Positions 17,520 through 25,520 are shown, counted from the stretch's first letter. The stretch: DNA of 64,000 nucleotides from Eubacterium sp. (GCA_014465955.1 JACTVT010000001.1:25578-89577), one strand, 5' to 3'. The notes: generated by a model from the sequence alone, not told the origin. A program made the numbers and translations.

Positions 17520-18365
17520 ATGAGAGAAATCAGCACAAATGAAATTACACAGTGTGTAAAAGAACTTGTCATAAAGGCAAATAAAATTTTACCTGACGAC
17601 CTTGTTTCGTGTATAGGATGTTCAAAGCAGAAAGAGAATAATCCTACCGCAAAGTCTATTCTCGGCGATTTGGAGGCTAATATTGACGCCGCAAAAGAAC
17701 TTGATATCCCCGTCTGTCAGGATACGGGTATGGCAGTCATTTTCGCTGAAATTGGGCAGGATGTACATATAACAGACGGCAGTTTTGAAATCGCCGTTAA
17801 TAAAGGTGTGAGTCTTGGATATACCGAAGGGCTTTTGCGTAAATCCGTAGTGCGTGACCCGTTTTATGACAGAGTGAATACGAATGATAATACACCTGCA
17901 ATTATTCATACACGAATTGTTGACGGTGATAAAATAAAAATCACTGCTGCTCCGAAAGGCTTCGGCAGTGAAAATATGAGTACGCTCAAAATGTTTACAC
18001 CGAGCGCTAAGCGTGAAGATATTGTTAACTTTGTTGTGCAGGCAGTTAAAAATGCAGGCTCAAATCCGTGTCCGCCCGTTGTTATCGGCGTCGGTATCGG
18101 CGGTGACTTTGAATACAGTGCAATTCTTGCAAAAAAAGCGCTTTGCAGGAATGTTTCTTCCCGTAATGAAAACAGTTTTTATGCCGATATGGAGGCAGAA
18201 ATGCTTGAAAAAATCAACGCTCTTGATATCGGACCACAGGGCTTCGGCGGCAGTACAACCGCACTTGCGGTAAACATTGAGACTTACCCTACACATATTG
18301 CAGGACTGCCTGTTGCAGTCAATGTCGGCTGCCACGTAACACGTCACGCTTCTAAGGAGATCTAA
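17520..18365 (+). CDS. Class I fumarate hydratase, alpha subunit
   Basis: A 281-aa N-terminal (alpha) subunit of a two-subunit 4Fe-4S fumarase/tartrate dehydratase, which interconverts fumarate and malate. The three cluster cysteines are visible: Cys66 in VCQDTGMAV, Cys184 in NPCPPVVIGVGIGG and Cys271 in VGCHVTRHA. The start follows AGAGGTG. The catalytic beta subunit, which usually follows directly, is absent; the next gene, 3 nt downstream, is an RNA methyltransferase. The partner must be encoded elsewhere for the enzyme to work. Confidence 0.93.
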   Translation: MREISTNEITQCVKELVIKANKILPDDLVSCIGCSKQKENNPTAKSILGDLEANIDAAKELDIPVCQDTGMAVIFAEIGQDVHITDGSFEIAVNKGVSLGYTEGLLRKSVVRDPFYDRVNTNDNTPAIIHTRIVDGDKIKITAAPKGFGSENMSTLKMFTPSAKREDIVNFVVQAVKNAGSNPCPPVVIGVGIGGDFEYSAILAKKALCRNVSSRNENSFYADMEAEMLEKINALDIGPQGFGGSTTALAVNIETYPTHIAGLPVAVNVGCHVTRHASKEI

Positions 18366-18368
18366 AGA

Positions 18369-19484
18369 ATGTATTTATATATGGTTGCGCCGTGCCTTTT
18401 CGGTATAGAGGCGCTTGTTGCAGATGAACTTAAATTTATGGGTGCAGAAAATGTCTGCGCTGAAAACGGCAGAGTGTTTTTTGAGGGCGATGAAAGTATT
18501 CTTGCCCGTGCCAATATAAACAGCCGCTTTGCCGAAAGAATTTTAATTGTTATGGACAGGTTCAGGGCAACAACTTTTACGGAACTATTTGATGCCGTTA
18601 AACTGATTAACTGGAGTGATTTTATCGGCAGCGGTGATACCTTCCCTGTTAAAGGCTACAGCCTTAATTCGGCGCTTTATTCCGTGCCCGACTGCCAGAA
18701 AATTATTAAAAAAGCCGTTGTTGAAAGCCTGAAAGAGGATTACGGCATAAGCTGGTTTGAGGAAACAGGTCCTGTTCATCAGATTCAGTTTTCAATTATT
18801 AAAGATGATGTCACCGTTATGATTGATACTTCGGGTACGGGACTTCATAAAAGAGGTTACAGACCCGAGTCAAACGATGCTCCAATAAGAGAAACGCTTG
18901 CAGCAGCAATGTGCAGTCTTTCAAGGCTTCGCCATTATCATACAATGTATGACCCTTGCTGCGGCAGCGGAACAATTCTTATCGAGGGCGCAATGCTTGC
19001 CAATAATATTGCTCCCGGTATCAATCGTAATTTTGCTGTGGACAGATGGGGCTTTGTGCCCGAAGCAGTCTGGAAAGCAGAGCGTGAACGATGCCATGAT
19101 ATCATTAAAACAGATACGGATTTTGTTGCTTTCGGCAGTGATATTGACAGTCACGCAGTTGAACTGACTCTTGCAAATGCAAGGCGCATTAAGGCTGATA
19201 AGTTCTTAAGGCTTAGTGTTGAGGATATTAAGAATTTCAATCCGACAACTGAAAAAGGCACGCTTATTACTAACCCGCCGTATGGTGAAAGAATGCTTGA
19301 TATTAAAGAGGCAGAGCGAATTTACAGAATTATGGGCGAAAAATTTATCGCTCGGAAGGGCTGGAGTTACGGCATCATTTCGCCTGATGAAGAGTTTGAG
19401 AAATGCTACGGCAGAAAAGCCGATAAACGCCGCAAACTCTATAACGGTATGATTAAATGCCAATATTATATGTATTTTAAATAA
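18369..19484 (+). CDS. THUMP-domain class I SAM-dependent RNA methyltransferase
   Basis: A 371-aa protein of the RlmL-N/YpsC-like group of 23S rRNA N2-guanosine methyltransferases. An N-terminal ferredoxin-like/THUMP region (residues 1-160, LFGIEALVADELK) precedes a Rossmann-fold methyltransferase with MYDPCCGSGTILIEGAM and the catalytic NPPYGERM. The C-terminus YNGMIKCQYYMYF is typical. It probably modifies 23S rRNA; the exact nucleotide is inferred from homologues. It follows the fumarase subunit by 3 nt and ends at a bidirectional terminator. Confidence 0.9.
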   Translation: MYLYMVAPCLFGIEALVADELKFMGAENVCAENGRVFFEGDESILARANINSRFAERILIVMDRFRATTFTELFDAVKLINWSDFIGSGDTFPVKGYSLNSALYSVPDCQKIIKKAVVESLKEDYGISWFEETGPVHQIQFSIIKDDVTVMIDTSGTGLHKRGYRPESNDAPIRETLAAAMCSLSRLRHYHTMYDPCCGSGTILIEGAMLANNIAPGINRNFAVDRWGFVPEAVWKAERERCHDIIKTDTDFVAFGSDIDSHAVELTLANARRIKADKFLRLSVEDIKNFNPTTEKGTLITNPPYGERMLDIKEAERIYRIMGEKFIARKGWSYGIISPDEEFEKCYGRKADKRRKLYNGMIKCQYYMYFK

Positions 19485-19545
19485 ATAGTGATATTTAGAG
19501 GGGAAGGCTCGTTTTTTATTTAATGAGTATTTGCCTGTTCTAATT

Positions 19546-19580
19546 AAAATAACCGCTGAATTAATCAGCGGTTATTTTTT
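19546..19580. terminator. Bidirectional intrinsic terminator between convergent genes
   Basis: AAAATAACCGCTGA (19546-19559) pairs perfectly with TCAGCGGTTATTTT (19565-19578) across a 5-nt loop, with T-runs on both strands. It terminates the methyltransferase on the plus strand, and its right arm encodes the last codons of the minus-strand gene. Confidence 0.93.
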
Positions 19581-20325
19581 GTAATATGAATTGATTGCCT
19601 GTGTTTTCAATCGTTATATCGAATGAAATGAATTTATCTTTTTGTTTCATTACTTCTTCTTTGATTTTGTCGGCGCTTTCATCTTCCGAAACTCTGAAAA
19701 TTTCAGTTCTTTTTTTATCATCATTTTTATTGTATGCCGAAATAATCTGTTCGTTTGTATTAAAGTCGGTTGCAACGTTGTATTCAATAACATTTACGGT
19801 ATAGATATTGCCTGACTTCTGAATTGAATTTACCTCGTAGCATATTATATTGTCCATTCCGAAAGCAGGTAAAATATAATCGCCGTTTTCTTTATCAAAA
19901 GACGGCATGGAGATATCGTCATATTCGGCGGTATCTTTTTTTACGTCAAGAATCAGTTCGTCACCGAAGGTTTCTTTAAGATTTTCTTTTATTTCGTTTT
20001 CGGTCATAAAAAATGTGCTGTCGTCACGTGTGATGTGTGCATATATCCAAGGCTTGTATGCGCCATTTATGTTGCTGAATTCGGGCAGTCGGTTGCCGAG
20101 GTTTGTGTTGCATATTGTGCTGGTATATGCTCTTATTTCGGATTCTTCTTCGCCCTGCAATTCGTTCTTATCCGTCTGTGTTTCGGAATACTGCTCGCTT
20201 TTTTGTATAGCCGAAGTGGTTTCAGGCTGTGATTTGTCAAATTAAAAAAATAAAACGCTCATTACAATAAGCAGTACTGCAATGATAAGAATTATGAAAA
20301 GACTGTGATTTTTCTTTTTAGCCAT
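19561..20325 (-). pseudogene. Membrane-anchored secreted protein interrupted by an in-frame stop codon
   Basis: Read from the ATG at 20325, the frame gives MAKKKNHSLF plus a hydrophobic helix (residues 8-27), then TAA at codon 28 (20244-20242). It then stays open in the same frame for 226 more codons to 19561. The segment after the stop starts FDKSQPETTSAIQKSEQ and has no membrane segment. The ATG has a good SD (GGGAG, 7 nt away) overlapping the upstream gene's stop. A downstream TTG at 20160 could start a 199-aa cytosolic remnant, but it would lack the anchor. The simplest reading is a single-base nonsense change in a gene for a single-pass extracytoplasmic protein, or a sequencing error. 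I do not recognise the family. Confidence 0.75.
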
Positions 20326-20337
20326 ATTTTTTCTCCC

Positions 20338-21057
20338 TTAATTGTGATTTTGCTTCATTGCATTATATGATACCGAAACTGCCTCATCACTTATGTTGCA
20401 GCCGAAATCATATATCGGCACTTTGCTGAAAATTTCTTCAAGAACATCAAACAACTTTTCCATTTTTTCGGCGCTTATTTTTCTTGATGTCTGCGAAAAT
20501 ATGTTGTAAACCGCTTTGGTCGTTTCCGCTTTTTTTATCCAGTTTGTTTCGCTTCTCTGTAAAAAGCAGATTCCTGCAAGCGGTACAAGTTTCGGTGTGG
20601 AGTAATCATATTTGCCGCTCCACGGTGTTCCACAGGCGTAAACGGTGCCGTCAATAATTCTGAGCGCAGGTTTGTCATCGTTTAAAATGTATGCACGCTC
20701 ACCGAAATGCTTCAGCCAAAGATTGGTGTGTGTTGATTTGCCTGTGCCCGGGTCTGCCGAAAAGGTGTAGGCACAGCCGTCTACCACAACGCAGGAGGAG
20801 TGCAGAAGTATTCCGCTGTAATCAATCAGTCTTGTATAAAAATCCATACCGCTGAGCATATATTCCCAGTCGCCGGCATCAAGTTCGGGGTGGGCGTTGA
20901 CGTAATCGTTAATACGCTTTTCCGTAACCTCTATATTAATATCAATTTTCTGATTTTCGCTTTGGTTTTCGGCAAGATAGGGAATAGCCTGTTTTTTTGT
21001 TCGTCCCTTAGGGTTTTTCATATTTACCGTTAAACCGGCGATACTGTAAATGCTCAT
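20338..21057 (-). CDS. HPr-kinase/PEPCK-like P-loop protein of unknown function
   Basis: A 239-aa protein whose residues about 70-235 resemble the HPr kinase/PEP carboxykinase nucleotide-binding fold: Walker A ADPGTGKST (101-109), an NDDKP acidic motif (126-130) and GTPWSGKYDYSTP (143-155). It lacks the N-terminal regulatory domain and the HPr-site signature of true HprK, which is encoded separately at 26951. Similar small HprK-like proteins occur in RiPP and other clusters with unclear roles. It has its own promoter divergent from dinB and lies 12 nt before the interrupted membrane protein, so the two form a minus-strand operon. Confidence 0.75.
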   Translation of the reverse strand: MSIYSIAGLTVNMKNPKGRTKKQAIPYLAENQSENQKIDINIEVTEKRINDYVNAHPELDAGDWEYMLSGMDFYTRLIDYSGILLHSSCVVVDGCAYTFSADPGTGKSTHTNLWLKHFGERAYILNDDKPALRIIDGTVYACGTPWSGKYDYSTPKLVPLAGICFLQRSETNWIKKAETTKAVYNIFSQTSRKISAEKMEKLFDVLEEIFSKVPIYDFGCNISDEAVSVSYNAMKQNHN

Positions 21058-21098
21058 ATATTTTTCTCCTGACTGAGTACCTTCTATTTACTATCTAT

Positions 21099-21127
21099 AG
21101 TATAAATTAAAAAAATTTTTCCGTCAA
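21099..21127 (-). promoter_or_regulatory. Sigma-A promoter for the HPrK-like operon (minus strand)
   Basis: On the minus strand, TTGACG (21127-21122) and TATACT (21104-21099) are separated by 17 nt. Its -35 box is only 3 nt from the -35 box of the divergent dinB promoter. Confidence 0.8.
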
Positions 21128-21130
21128 GTG

Positions 21131-21159
21131 TTGACATTTTGCTTTATTCAGGTTATAAT
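21131..21159 (+). promoter_or_regulatory. Consensus sigma-A promoter of dinB
   Basis: A perfect TTGACA (21131-21136) and a perfect TATAAT (21154-21159) with a 17-nt spacer. Such a strong promoter on an error-prone polymerase implies tight repression, and a candidate LexA site follows directly. Confidence 0.92.
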
Positions 21160-21173
21160 AAAACAAATGTTCG
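21160..21173 (+). promoter_or_regulatory. Candidate LexA/SOS box at dinB
   Basis: AAAAC-AAAT-GTTCG matches the Firmicute LexA consensus CGAAC-N4-GTTCG at 8 of 10 fixed positions, with a perfect right half. It directly follows the -10 box and covers the transcription start, a repressing position. Confidence 0.6.
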
Positions 21174-21188
21174 ATAGAGGTAAAAACG

Positions 21189-22442
21189 ATGGAAAGGGTA
21201 ATTCTTCATATAGACTGCAATAAGTTTTATGCGTCGGTAGAATGTCTGCATAACCCCGAAATAAGAAATAAGCCTGTTGCCGTCGGAGGCAGCCCTGAAA
21301 CGAGACACGGTATTATTTTAACCAAAAATGAAATTGCATCAAAATACGGAATAACAGTCGGCGAGCCGCTGTGGAAGGCTTATCAGAAATGCCCTGATTT
21401 AATTGTTGTGCCTCCGAATTTTCCGCTTTATGTCCGCTTTTCAAATATGGCACGCAATATTTATAAGGATTATTCCGATTATATTGAGCCGTTCGGTCTT
21501 GATGAAAACTGGATAGATGTTACGGGTGATAAGCGCGGCGGCGAGAATATTGCCCTGGAAATAAAAGAAAGGGTTAAATCAGAACTCGGCATTACCGTAA
21601 GTATAGGTGTGTCCTTTAATAAAACCTTTGCGAAATTCGGCTCCGATTATAAAAAGCCCGATGCCGTAACAGTTATTACAAAAGATAATTATAAGGACAT
21701 TGTGTGGAAAAGTCCGTGCAGTGATTTGCTGCTTGTAGGTCCTGCCACAACAAGAAAACTTGCAGGCTACGGCATATATACAATCGGCGATCTTGCGCAG
21801 TCAGATATCGGCTTTATAAAATCAATTCTCGGTAAAAACGGTGTTGTTATTCATAATTTTGCAAACGGTATTGATCCGTCTGCCGTGTCACACAAGGATG
21901 ATGAAAGGGCGCTGAAAAGCATAGGCAATTCCACCACTACGCCGCGTGATATGGTAACCGACGATGATGTGAAATCGGTTATAACTGTTCTCGGCGAAAG
22001 CGTTGCACGCAGAATGAGAGAACAGGGCGTTCGTGGAAAAACAGTTACCATAACCGTTCGTGATAAAAATCTTTATCATTTCACCCGTCAGTGCAAACTG
22101 CAGAATTCGACCGATGTTTCGATTGAAATAATCAATGCGGCTATGAAGATTTTTCGTGAAAATTATGTGTGGAATAATCCGATAAGAAGTATCGGCGTTG
22201 CCGTTTCCGATTTTAATGTTGATGAGGGCGTGCAGTATGATTTGTCGGGAACTGTCGAAAAAAGGGAAAAACTTGAACGGCTTGAAAAGGCAGTTGATAA
22301 TATCAGACAGCGGTTCGGCAATTACGCCGTTCAGCGTGCGTCACTCTTAAAAGATGAAAAACTGAGCCGTTTTAATCCGCACGATGACCATAATATACAC
22401 CCTGTAGGGTATTTTAAAAATTATAAGGAGGCGCAGGAATGA
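21189..22442 (+). CDS. dinB: Y-family DNA polymerase IV
   Basis: A 417-aa translesion polymerase. Catalytic carboxylates are visible as Asp9 (LHIDCNKFYAS) and Asp105-Glu106 (PFGLDENWID). The ENW in place of the common EAY marks a subclade frequent in Clostridia. The palm, fingers and thumb (TISVG-like VSIGVSFNKTFAKFGSDYKKP; helix-hairpin-helix LLLVGPATTRKLAGYGI) and little-finger regions are all present. No C-terminal beta-clamp motif is obvious. It is driven by a consensus promoter with a probable LexA box and overlaps the next gene by 4 nt (ATGA). Confidence 0.95.
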   Translation: MERVILHIDCNKFYASVECLHNPEIRNKPVAVGGSPETRHGIILTKNEIASKYGITVGEPLWKAYQKCPDLIVVPPNFPLYVRFSNMARNIYKDYSDYIEPFGLDENWIDVTGDKRGGENIALEIKERVKSELGITVSIGVSFNKTFAKFGSDYKKPDAVTVITKDNYKDIVWKSPCSDLLLVGPATTRKLAGYGIYTIGDLAQSDIGFIKSILGKNGVVIHNFANGIDPSAVSHKDDERALKSIGNSTTTPRDMVTDDDVKSVITVLGESVARRMREQGVRGKTVTITVRDKNLYHFTRQCKLQNSTDVSIEIINAAMKIFRENYVWNNPIRSIGVAVSDFNVDEGVQYDLSGTVEKREKLERLEKAVDNIRQRFGNYAVQRASLLKDEKLSRFNPHDDHNIHPVGYFKNYKEAQE

Positions 22443-22669
22443 AAGAATACGTAGAAGTTACTGCAAAGTTTGATACAGACGGCAATATAACACCGCTTGT
22501 TGTAAGAATGGAAGAGGGAAAATTTTATGTTGACAGGGTTTATGATATCAGACCTGCCGCATCGCTTAAATCAGGCGGAGCGGGGATAAGATATAAATGC
22601 AGTATAAACGGCGTTATGAGTTACCTGTTTTTAGAGGAAACGAAGTGGTTTATTGAGCCTGCCGTATAG
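22439..22669 (+). CDS. Small dinB-coupled protein of unknown function
   Basis: A 76-aa protein beginning MKEYVEVTAKFDTDGN, predicted mostly beta (a strand-rich barrel-like pattern, with RYKCSINGVMSYLFLEETKWFI near the end). No known motif, signal or membrane segment was seen. It overlaps the dinB stop by 4 nt and has a GGAGG ribosome binding site inside dinB. It should therefore be made with, and at a level linked to, Pol IV under the same SOS-type promoter. A role in modulating Pol IV is a guess from context. Confidence 0.8.
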   Translation: MKEYVEVTAKFDTDGNITPLVVRMEEGKFYVDRVYDIRPAASLKSGGAGIRYKCSINGVMSYLFLEETKWFIEPAV

Positions 22670-22685
22670 GCTGTATAGATTATTG

Positions 22686-22714
22686 TTGCAATACTGTGTG
22701 AAAAGTGGTAAAAT
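22686..22714 (+). promoter_or_regulatory. Sigma-A promoter for the aspartate aminotransferase gene
   Basis: TTGCAA (22686-22691) and TAAAAT (22709-22714) with a 17-nt spacer. An AGGAGGG ribosome binding site lies before the ATG at 22744. Confidence 0.85.
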
Positions 22715-22743
22715 ATCTGCAGAATTTTTAGGAGGGCAACATA

Positions 22744-24003
22744 ATGGCTAAACTTTTTAAAGAAATGACTAAAGAAGAGTTAGTCTCAAAACAGGCTGAA
22801 CTTCAGAAAAGATATGATGATTTTAAGGCTATGAACCTTAAACTTGATATGAGCAGAGGAAAGCCGGGTGCAGATCAACTTGATTTGTCGGCAGATATGC
22901 TTGACTGCAATGATTATTTTTCAGACGGTGTTGACTTGAGAAACTACGGCCTTCTTGACGGTATTCCGTCCTGCAAAAAATTATTTGCGGATTTAATGGG
23001 TGTTGATACAAAAAATGTTATTATCGGCCCTAATGCAAGTCTTACACTTATGTTTGACTATATTTCACAGTGTTATACACACGGTGCAGGTGATAAGCCG
23101 TGGTGCCAGGCAGGCGAGGTTAAATTCCTTTGCCCTGTTCCCGGTTATGACCGTCATTTTACAATTCTTGAATATTTCGGAATTAAGATGATTAACATCG
23201 CAATGAAGGAAGACGGTCCTGATATGGACGCTGTTGAAGAATATATCAAGGACGAAAGCGTTAAAGGTATGTTCTGCGTTCCTAAATATTCAAATCCGCA
23301 GGGTATCACTTACAGTGATGAGGTTGTAGAGCGCATTGCCGCTATGAAACCTGCCGCTAAGGACTTCAGAATTATATGGGATAATGCTTACTGCGTTCAT
23401 GAAATTGAAGAGCAGGGCGATACACTTCTTAATATCTTTGATGTTCTTCCGAAATACGGCAATGAGGATATGGTTATTGAGGTGTGCTCAACATCAAAAA
23501 TCACATTCCCGGGTGCAGGCGTTTCTGCAATTATTGCAAGCGATAATAATATCGCAGCAATCAAAAAACGCCTTAATGCCCAGACAATCAGTTATGATAA
23601 GATGAATCAGCACCGCCACGTTGAATTTCTTAAAGATACTGCAGGCGTTCTTGCACATATGAAAAAGCATGCGGCGATTATGAAACCTAAGTTTGATATC
23701 GTGTTAAAGCATCTTGAAAATGAACTCGGCGGCACAGGCATTGCTGAATGGGTTAATCCTAAGGGCGGCTATTTCATTAGCCTTCAGGCTATGCCGGGTA
23801 CTGCAAAGCGTGTAGGTGAACTTTGCAAAGATGCAGGCGTAGTGCTTACAACAGTGGGTGCAACTTATCCGTACGGCAATGATCCTGAAAACAGCAATAT
23901 CCGTATTGCACCGAGTTATCCGCCTGTTGACGAACTTAATCTTGCGGCAGAACTGCTTTGTATTTGTGTTCAGATTGCCGCTATCGAAAAATTACTCGGA
24001 TAA
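22744..24003 (+). CDS. Type Ic aspartate aminotransferase-family protein
   Basis: A 419-aa PLP enzyme of the bacterial type Ic (PF12897-like) aminotransferases. The N-terminal LDMSRGKPGADQLDLS, the SNPQGITYS segment, the cofactor Asp in IIWDNAYCVHE and the Schiff-base lysine in STSKITFPGAG are typical. It probably transfers amino groups between aspartate or a similar donor and 2-oxoglutarate. The exact substrate is not certain because MocR-like and other aminotransferases share this fold. It is 2 nt upstream of the DMT transporter gene. Confidence 0.87.
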   Translation: MAKLFKEMTKEELVSKQAELQKRYDDFKAMNLKLDMSRGKPGADQLDLSADMLDCNDYFSDGVDLRNYGLLDGIPSCKKLFADLMGVDTKNVIIGPNASLTLMFDYISQCYTHGAGDKPWCQAGEVKFLCPVPGYDRHFTILEYFGIKMINIAMKEDGPDMDAVEEYIKDESVKGMFCVPKYSNPQGITYSDEVVERIAAMKPAAKDFRIIWDNAYCVHEIEEQGDTLLNIFDVLPKYGNEDMVIEVCSTSKITFPGAGVSAIIASDNNIAAIKKRLNAQTISYDKMNQHRHVEFLKDTAGVLAHMKKHAAIMKPKFDIVLKHLENELGGTGIAEWVNPKGGYFISLQAMPGTAKRVGELCKDAGVVLTTVGATYPYGNDPENSNIRIAPSYPPVDELNLAAELLCICVQIAAIEKLLG

Positions 24004-24005
24004 TT

Positions 24006-24884
24006 ATGCCGAATACAAACAACAAAACAAAAGGTGTTATATTCATACTGCTTTCGGCAATATGCTTTACGGGAATGAATACTTTTGTAAGATTATCGGG
24101 TGATATTCCGACCTTTCAGAAAGTATTTTTCCGTAACTTTGTTGCAATGATTTTTGCGGCCATTGCGCTTTTAAAAGCAGGAGAAAGTTTCAAACCGAAA
24201 AAAGGCAGTATGAAATATCTTATCATTCGCTCTGTTGCAGGGCTTACGGGCGTTTTCGGCAATTTCTATGCTCTTGGTAAAATAGATCTTTCCGATGCGT
24301 CAATGCTCAATAAAATGAGCCCGTTTTTTGCGCTTATCTTTTCTGCGATTTTTATTAAAGAAAAGGTAAAGCCCAAGCAGGCAGTGGCGATTGCTGTTGC
24401 TTTTGCAGGCGCTCTGCTGATAATTAAACCGACTTTCGGCAATGAAAATCTGATTGCGTCAATGGCAGGCTTTATCGGCGGAATGTGCGCAGGTGCCGCA
24501 TATACATGCGTTAGATGGCTCGGCATAAAGGGTGAAAACGGCAAGGTGATTGTGTTCTTTTTCTCTGCTTTTTCAACAATCGTAACAGCGCCGTATCTTA
24601 TTTTCAATTATCATTATATGACGGCAGAGCAGTGGATTTTTCTGCTTCTTGCAGGCGTTTGTGCGGCAGGCGGTCAGTTTTCGATTACTGCGGCATATAC
24701 TTATGCGCCGAGCCGTGAAATTTCGGTTTACGATTATTCGCAGGTAGTGTTTGCCGCAATAGTTGGCTTTATTGTTTTCGGCGATGTGCCCGATATTCTG
24801 TCATTTGTCGGTTATTTTGTAATCTGCGCAATGGCAATTTGGATGTTTATTTATAACAATAAACTTGAAAATCATAATTGTTGA
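24006..24884 (+). CDS. DMT-superfamily (EamA) transporter
   Basis: A 292-aa integral membrane protein with about 10 helices in two EamA repeats (the first ends near residue 135). The start ATG at 24006, 2 nt after the aminotransferase stop, gives MPNTNNKTKGVIFILLSAI, a normal EamA N-terminus; an earlier in-frame start would overlap the aminotransferase by 16 codons and is less likely. EamA proteins export small metabolites such as amino acids. Its coupling to the aminotransferase suggests a related substrate, but this is inference. A palindromic repeat begins 2 nt after its stop. Confidence 0.85.
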   Translation: MPNTNNKTKGVIFILLSAICFTGMNTFVRLSGDIPTFQKVFFRNFVAMIFAAIALLKAGESFKPKKGSMKYLIIRSVAGLTGVFGNFYALGKIDLSDASMLNKMSPFFALIFSAIFIKEKVKPKQAVAIAVAFAGALLIIKPTFGNENLIASMAGFIGGMCAGAAYTCVRWLGIKGENGKVIVFFFSAFSTIVTAPYLIFNYHYMTAEQWIFLLLAGVCAAGGQFSITAAYTYAPSREISVYDYSQVVFAAIVGFIVFGDVPDILSFVGYFVICAMAIWMFIYNNKLENHNC

Positions 24885-24886
24885 AT

Positions 24887-24914
24887 TGTAGGGGAGGGTC
24901 TCTGTGCCCTCCCG
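24887..24914 (+). repeat. Dispersed palindromic repeat, GAGGG-core
   Basis: TGTAGGGGAGGG, centre TCTCTGTG, CCCTCCCG, then an A/T-rich run with seven T. It starts 2 nt after the DMT transporter stop and probably works as its terminator. Confidence 0.8.
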
Positions 24915-24943
24915 TATTTTATTTTTTTACCCAATAAATTCAC

Positions 24944-24959
24944 CCACAATATATAGTGT
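24944..24959 (+). promoter_or_regulatory. NrdR box upstream of nrdR
   Basis: CCACAATATATAGTGT matches the published NrdR-box consensus (acaCwATATaTwGtgt) throughout its core CAATATATAG and right flank, with one mismatch at the left end. It lies 13 nt upstream of the -35 box of nrdR. This suggests autoregulation. A weaker 11/16 match overlaps the promoter at 24980-24995. Confidence 0.75.
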
Positions 24960-24972
24960 AAAGTAAAAATAC

Positions 24973-25001
24973 TTGCATTTCTGAAAATATTGTGGTACAA
25001 T
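24973..25001 (+). promoter_or_regulatory. Sigma-A promoter of nrdR
   Basis: TTGCAT (24973-24978) and TACAAT (24996-25001) with a 17-nt spacer, directly downstream of the NrdR box. An AAGGTGAT ribosome binding site follows. Confidence 0.82.
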
Positions 25002-25036
25002 GACATTTGGAAAAATCTGAAAGGTGATTTTTATTT

Positions 25037-25483
25037 ATGAAATGTCCATTTTGTGGTTGTGAAGAAAGTAAGGTTATAGACTCCCGTCCTACCGACGAAA
25101 ATGAAAGAATACGCCGCCGCCGTGAATGTATTGACTGCGGCAAGCGCTTTACTACATACGAAATAATTGAAGATGTTCCGATTATTGTTATTAAAAAAGA
25201 TAAAAGCAGGGAAGTTTTTGACCGCAACAAGGTTTTAAAGGGTATGCTTCGTGCCTGCGAAAAAAGACCTGTTTCTACCAATGAACTCGAAACGGCTATA
25301 ACTCAGATTGAGGCTACACTTCAGTCTGCTACAGACAGAGAGGTTTCAAGCGTTTATATCGGTGAACTCATTATGGAAAAACTTCGCGGAATTGACGAAG
25401 TTGCTTATGTCAGATTTGCGTCTGTTTATAAAGCATTTGATTCGGCATCTTCGTTTATCGAGGAAATCTCAAAACTTCAATAA
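25037..25483 (+). CDS. nrdR: Ribonucleotide reductase repressor NrdR
   Basis: A 148-aa repressor with an N-terminal zinc ribbon (Cys3, Cys6, Cys31, Cys34) followed by an ATP-cone domain (residues about 47-137, [20 protein letters not shown]). It senses ATP/dATP and represses ribonucleotide reductase genes by binding paired NrdR boxes. No nrd structural gene is in the window. A candidate NrdR box precedes its own promoter. A palindromic repeat and a bidirectional terminator follow. Confidence 0.97.
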   Translation: MKCPFCGCEESKVIDSRPTDENERIRRRRECIDCGKRFTTYEIIEDVPIIVIKKDKSREVFDRNKVLKGMLRACEKRPVSTNELETAITQIEATLQSATDREVSSVYIGELIMEKLRGIDEVAYVRFASVYKAFDSASSFIEEISKLQ

Positions 25484-25487
25484 ATAA

Positions 25488-25513
25488 TGTAGGGGTCGAT
25501 GCCCTCATCGACA
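25488..25513 (+). repeat. Dispersed palindromic repeat, GTCGATG-core variant
   Basis: TGTAGGGGTCGATG, then CCCT, then CATCGACA. The arms GTCGATG and CATCGAC are exactly complementary. It starts 4 nt after the nrdR stop. Confidence 0.75.
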
Positions 25514-25520
25514 TGAAATA

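Noticed and set aside
20236..20252. Programmed frameshift at the T7 run in the interrupted minus-strand gene
   Set aside because: The downstream domain is in the original frame; adding or removing one T leads to stops, so a frameshift would not restore the protein.
19561..22669. Defence island near dinB and the HPrK-like gene
   Set aside because: No nuclease, helicase, toxin or transposase gene is present; only three small or unknown genes occur among housekeeping genes.
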